Assembly: GCA_001919995.1 (NCBI GenBank)
Contig: MNIY01000163.1
Coordinates: 1-8,002 of the forward strand
Direction of reading: 5' to 3'
Source: Ktedonobacter sp. 13_1_20CM_4_53_11
GTDB lineage: Bacteria > Chloroflexota > Ktedonobacteria > Ktedonobacterales > Ktedonobacteraceae
Length of the DNA: 8,002 bases
In this document: one piece after another, positions 6,838-8,002 of the stretch
How the letters are laid out: each line of letters starts with the position of its first letter
How positions within the stretch are numbered: position 1 is the stretch's first letter
Made by a program: the position numbers and the translations under genes
The notes under the pieces: generated by a model
Seen by the model: the letters and a program-made list of their open reading frames with translations, nothing else
The model's database searches: none
What the model was told of the DNA's origin: nothing

Positions 6838-7173
6838 TTACGCAATTACGTAACCAATGCCTTCAAGACTGGCACCAAAAAAGAAATGGGCATCGTCGAG
6901 TGTTTCTGGGAGGGACCCGAGGTAGTCGTAGGCTTCATCGAGTGAGTAAGTGAGAGAGGTGATTGCTTGTTCGCGTTTCTGAAGGATTGCTGACTTTAAC
7001 TGCTGGTAATTATCTTGCTGCATTAGTTCCATAATTGTCTCTACAACGTCTCCTAGGGAAGCCTCTAGTTCAACCGCGAGTGCCTTCAGCTCTTTATGCT
7101 GCGTCGAGGGAATCTGGATGGATTTGCGGATGAAGTTCTCATGACGATAAAAGTCAGATTGTGCAACAGCCAT
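6838..7173 (-). CDS. Ribbon-helix-helix-like antitoxin partner of the MazF/PemK toxin
   Basis: This 111-residue protein lies directly upstream of the toxin gene. Residues 15-52 fit a ribbon-helix-helix plan: strand IRKSIQIP (15-22), helix TQHKELKALAVELEAS (24-39), turn, and helix GDVVETIMELMQQ (41-53). In such antitoxins the strand binds operator DNA as a dimer and the C-terminal part wraps the toxin. Here the C-terminal half (54-111) is longer than in many MazE proteins, partly acidic, and ends in AHFFFGASLEGIGYVIA, a plausible toxin-contacting segment. Start is ATG at 7173 with a consensus AGGAGG 7 bases upstream, much stronger than the toxin's SD; that favours antitoxin excess. The stop is 8 bp before the toxin start. 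The fold is inferred from pattern, the role from position; no named family is recognised with certainty. Confidence 0.75.
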   Translation of the reverse strand: MAVAQSDFYRHENFIRKSIQIPSTQHKELKALAVELEASLGDVVETIMELMQQDNYQQLKSAILQKREQAITSLTYSLDEAYDYLGSLPETLDDAHFFFGASLEGIGYVIA

Positions 7174-7211
7174 GAAACTGCCTCCTAATCATTACATGAA
7201 GCCTTTCAATC

Positions 7212-7275
7212 TTTTCTAATTGTAGTCTCTTCGTCCGCATTTGTCAATAAAGTTTATGCGTGTTTGATTAGAAAA
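7212..7275. repeat. 9-bp inverted repeat flanking the TA promoter
   Basis: TTTTCTAAT at 7212-7220 touches the -10 box and the predicted transcription start. Its exact reverse complement ATTAGAAAA lies at 7267-7275, upstream of the -35 box. Ribbon-helix-helix antitoxins usually repress their own promoter, so these could be half-sites of the operator. AT-rich 9-mers can also match by chance. Confidence 0.35.
7219..7247 (-). promoter_or_regulatory. Strong sigma70-type promoter for the toxin-antitoxin operon
   Basis: On the minus strand a perfect TTGACA (7247-7242) is followed after exactly 17 bases by TACAAT (7224-7219; one mismatch to TATAAT). Transcription would start near 7212, giving a leader of about 38 bases before the antitoxin ATG at 7173. 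Confidence 0.8.
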
Positions 7276-7369
7276 ATGGAAAATTGTAACTTACTAAAAA
7301 TATTATCCTGCAAAATTCCTAAATGCGCCTCTACCATCAACTTACGCTATACCTTCTCATCGATTTAGC

Positions 7370-7415
7370 CATCTTGACAGCGAGTTTGACAGCGTTTAGC
7401 GAATTCGATTATAGG
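7370..7415 (+). promoter_or_regulatory. Doubled TTGACAGCG motif, possible plus-strand promoter
   Basis: TTGACAGCG occurs at 7374-7382 and again at 7386-7394, a 12-bp period. The second TTGACA is followed after 18 bases by TATAGG (7410-7415), a poor -10. If used, it would fire on the plus strand toward the hairpin at 7455-7505. The gene-free stretch 7174-7592 otherwise holds only the TA promoter and that hairpin. Confidence 0.25.
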
Positions 7416-7454
7416 CGACACAAGAGACAAGGGAAAAAAGATCGCTCTTTCCTC

Positions 7455-7505
7455 ACAGACAAAGTGGGTACCCCCTGAAGGATACCCACGTGTTGTACTG
7501 TCTGT
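7455..7505. other. Two-tier hairpin in the gene-free stretch
   Basis: An inner stem GTGGGTA/TACCCAC (7464-7470 with 7483-7489) can be lengthened by CC/GG with one bulged A. An outer stem ACAGACA/TGTCTGT (7455-7461 with 7499-7505) encloses it, separated by 2 unpaired bases on one side and 9 on the other. It lies about 90 bases after the stop of the ABM gene. A T-run (TCTTTTTTCC, 7441-7432 on the minus strand) is too far from the stem for an ordinary intrinsic terminator. It may be a 3' end signal of that gene or part of a small RNA. Confidence 0.5.
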
Positions 7506-7592
7506 CGATGACCGAAGCCATTTTTCTGAGGGCGCTGGTCTTTGAAAGGGTCTGGCTTGGTGAGGCTTAGTGTGGCACGAAATCTTTGCTGT

Positions 7593-7898
7593 TCACTGAA
7601 AGCTCATCCGACTGCTCTGAACTCTCACCTGGCCAACGATAATCTCTGGGAGACCTTGAAGGAATGAGTCTAAATACTTGGCAACCCAATCAGCCGATCG
7701 CCGGACAGACTCTTCCGTACCAGCTTGCGTGTCAAAGATGCTGATTGAGAGCACTTCGTCATTTCTGACTTCCAGGACATAGTAAGCTCGAAAGCCTGGT
7801 ATTTGGCTGATGAGAGGGACGAAGCCTTCTTGCACACGCCGCAGAAGCTCTTCAAGCGTCCCTGGGATGATGTAGTACTTGCGGATCGAGGCGTACAT
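7593..7898 (-). CDS. Small ABM-domain protein (antibiotic biosynthesis monooxygenase fold)
   Basis: The 101-residue protein runs MYASIRKYYIIPGTLEELLR (1-20), VQEGFVPLISQIPGFRAYYV (22-41), then VLSISIFDTQAGTEESVRRS (49-68) and ADWVAKYL (69-76). This is the common single-domain ABM pattern, a ferredoxin-like alpha/beta barrel that dimerises: the xxPG turn, F-P-L-ISQIPGF, SISIF and the following W are family hallmarks. Some relatives oxidise polyketides or degrade haem; most small ones have no known substrate, so no reaction is assigned. The frame stays open upstream to 7982, but I chose ATG at 7898 because AAGGAG lies 6 bases before it and the family begins at this Met. The added upstream residues look non-coding. 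No gene partner adjoins it: the TA operon is over 400 bp downstream. Confidence 0.85.
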   Translation of the reverse strand: MYASIRKYYIIPGTLEELLRRVQEGFVPLISQIPGFRAYYVLEVRNDEVLSISIFDTQAGTEESVRRSADWVAKYLDSFLQGLPEIIVGQVRVQSSRMSFQ

Positions 7899-7904
7899 CG
7901 CTTG

Positions 7905-7910
7905 CTCCTT
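7905..7910 (-). promoter_or_regulatory. Shine-Dalgarno site fixing the ABM gene start
   Basis: AAGGAG on the minus strand lies 6 bases before the ATG at 7898 and settles the start against the 28-codon longer reading from 7982. Farther upstream, TACAAT near 7930-7935 is a possible -10 box without a clear -35. Confidence 0.7.
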
Positions 7911-8002
7911 CCTGATGACACATCTTGCAATTGTAGAGAACATCTCAGAGAGAAAGGACGACGCGAAGAAAATGATGAACAAGGCATGGTGGTTCCAGGG
8001 AA

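Noticed and set aside
7899..7982. 28-codon upstream extension of the ABM gene
   Set aside because: The family starts at MYASIRK and a good SD sits just before that ATG. The extra residues show no conserved pattern.
1..8002. tRNA or rRNA genes, insertion sequences, prophage or integrase genes
   Set aside because: No tRNA cloverleaf with CCA end, no rRNA signature and no transposase or integrase motifs were seen on either strand by eye.

Overview
This window most likely comes from the chromosome of a Chloroflexota bacterium, possibly a Ktedonobacter-like member. That placement is an inference. It rests on the mix of gene families (a Ycf45/SpoIIIAA-like R3H ATPase next to pdxST, a Thr/Pro-rich TPR membrane protein, TA genes), moderate GC, and short palindromic repeats both between and inside genes. 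Every gene I can support lies on the minus strand; plus-strand reading frames are shadows. Transcription therefore runs from high to low coordinates.

Right part (8002 to about 6386): a small antibiotic-biosynthesis-monooxygenase (ABM) domain protein (7898-7593) is followed by a gene-free stretch of about 420 bp. That stretch holds a two-tier hairpin, a doubled TTGACAGCG motif and, at its low-coordinate end, a very good sigma70-type promoter. The promoter drives a two-gene toxin-antitoxin module: a ribbon-helix-helix-like antitoxin (7173-6838), then a MazF/PemK endoribonuclease toxin (6829-6386).

Centre (6347 to 4815): a second good promoter (extended -10) leads to a membrane-anchored TPR protein (6253-5009). 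A 194-bp gap follows, which carries three tandem 8-bp repeats just before the pdxS ribosome binding site.

Left part (4814 to 239): a compact four-gene cluster. pdxS and pdxT encode the two subunits of the glutamine-dependent pyridoxal 5'-phosphate (PLP) synthase. After them come an uncharacterised protein with two GNAT-like acetyltransferase halves and a large AAA ATPase with a C-terminal R3H nucleic-acid-binding domain. Gaps are 3, 36 and 16 bp, so the four are probably co-transcribed; the last pair looks translationally coupled. The cluster ends at a perfect 54-bp palindrome, beyond which the start of a HicB-like antitoxin gene runs off the window.

Most genes are recognisable housekeeping or common accessory families, and I see no clearly new multi-gene system. 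The points most worth a second look are the palindromic repeat domesticated as coding sequence in the GNAT protein, the 54-bp palindrome, the linkage of PLP synthase to the GNAT and R3H ATPase genes, and the structured gene-free stretch near 7370-7505.
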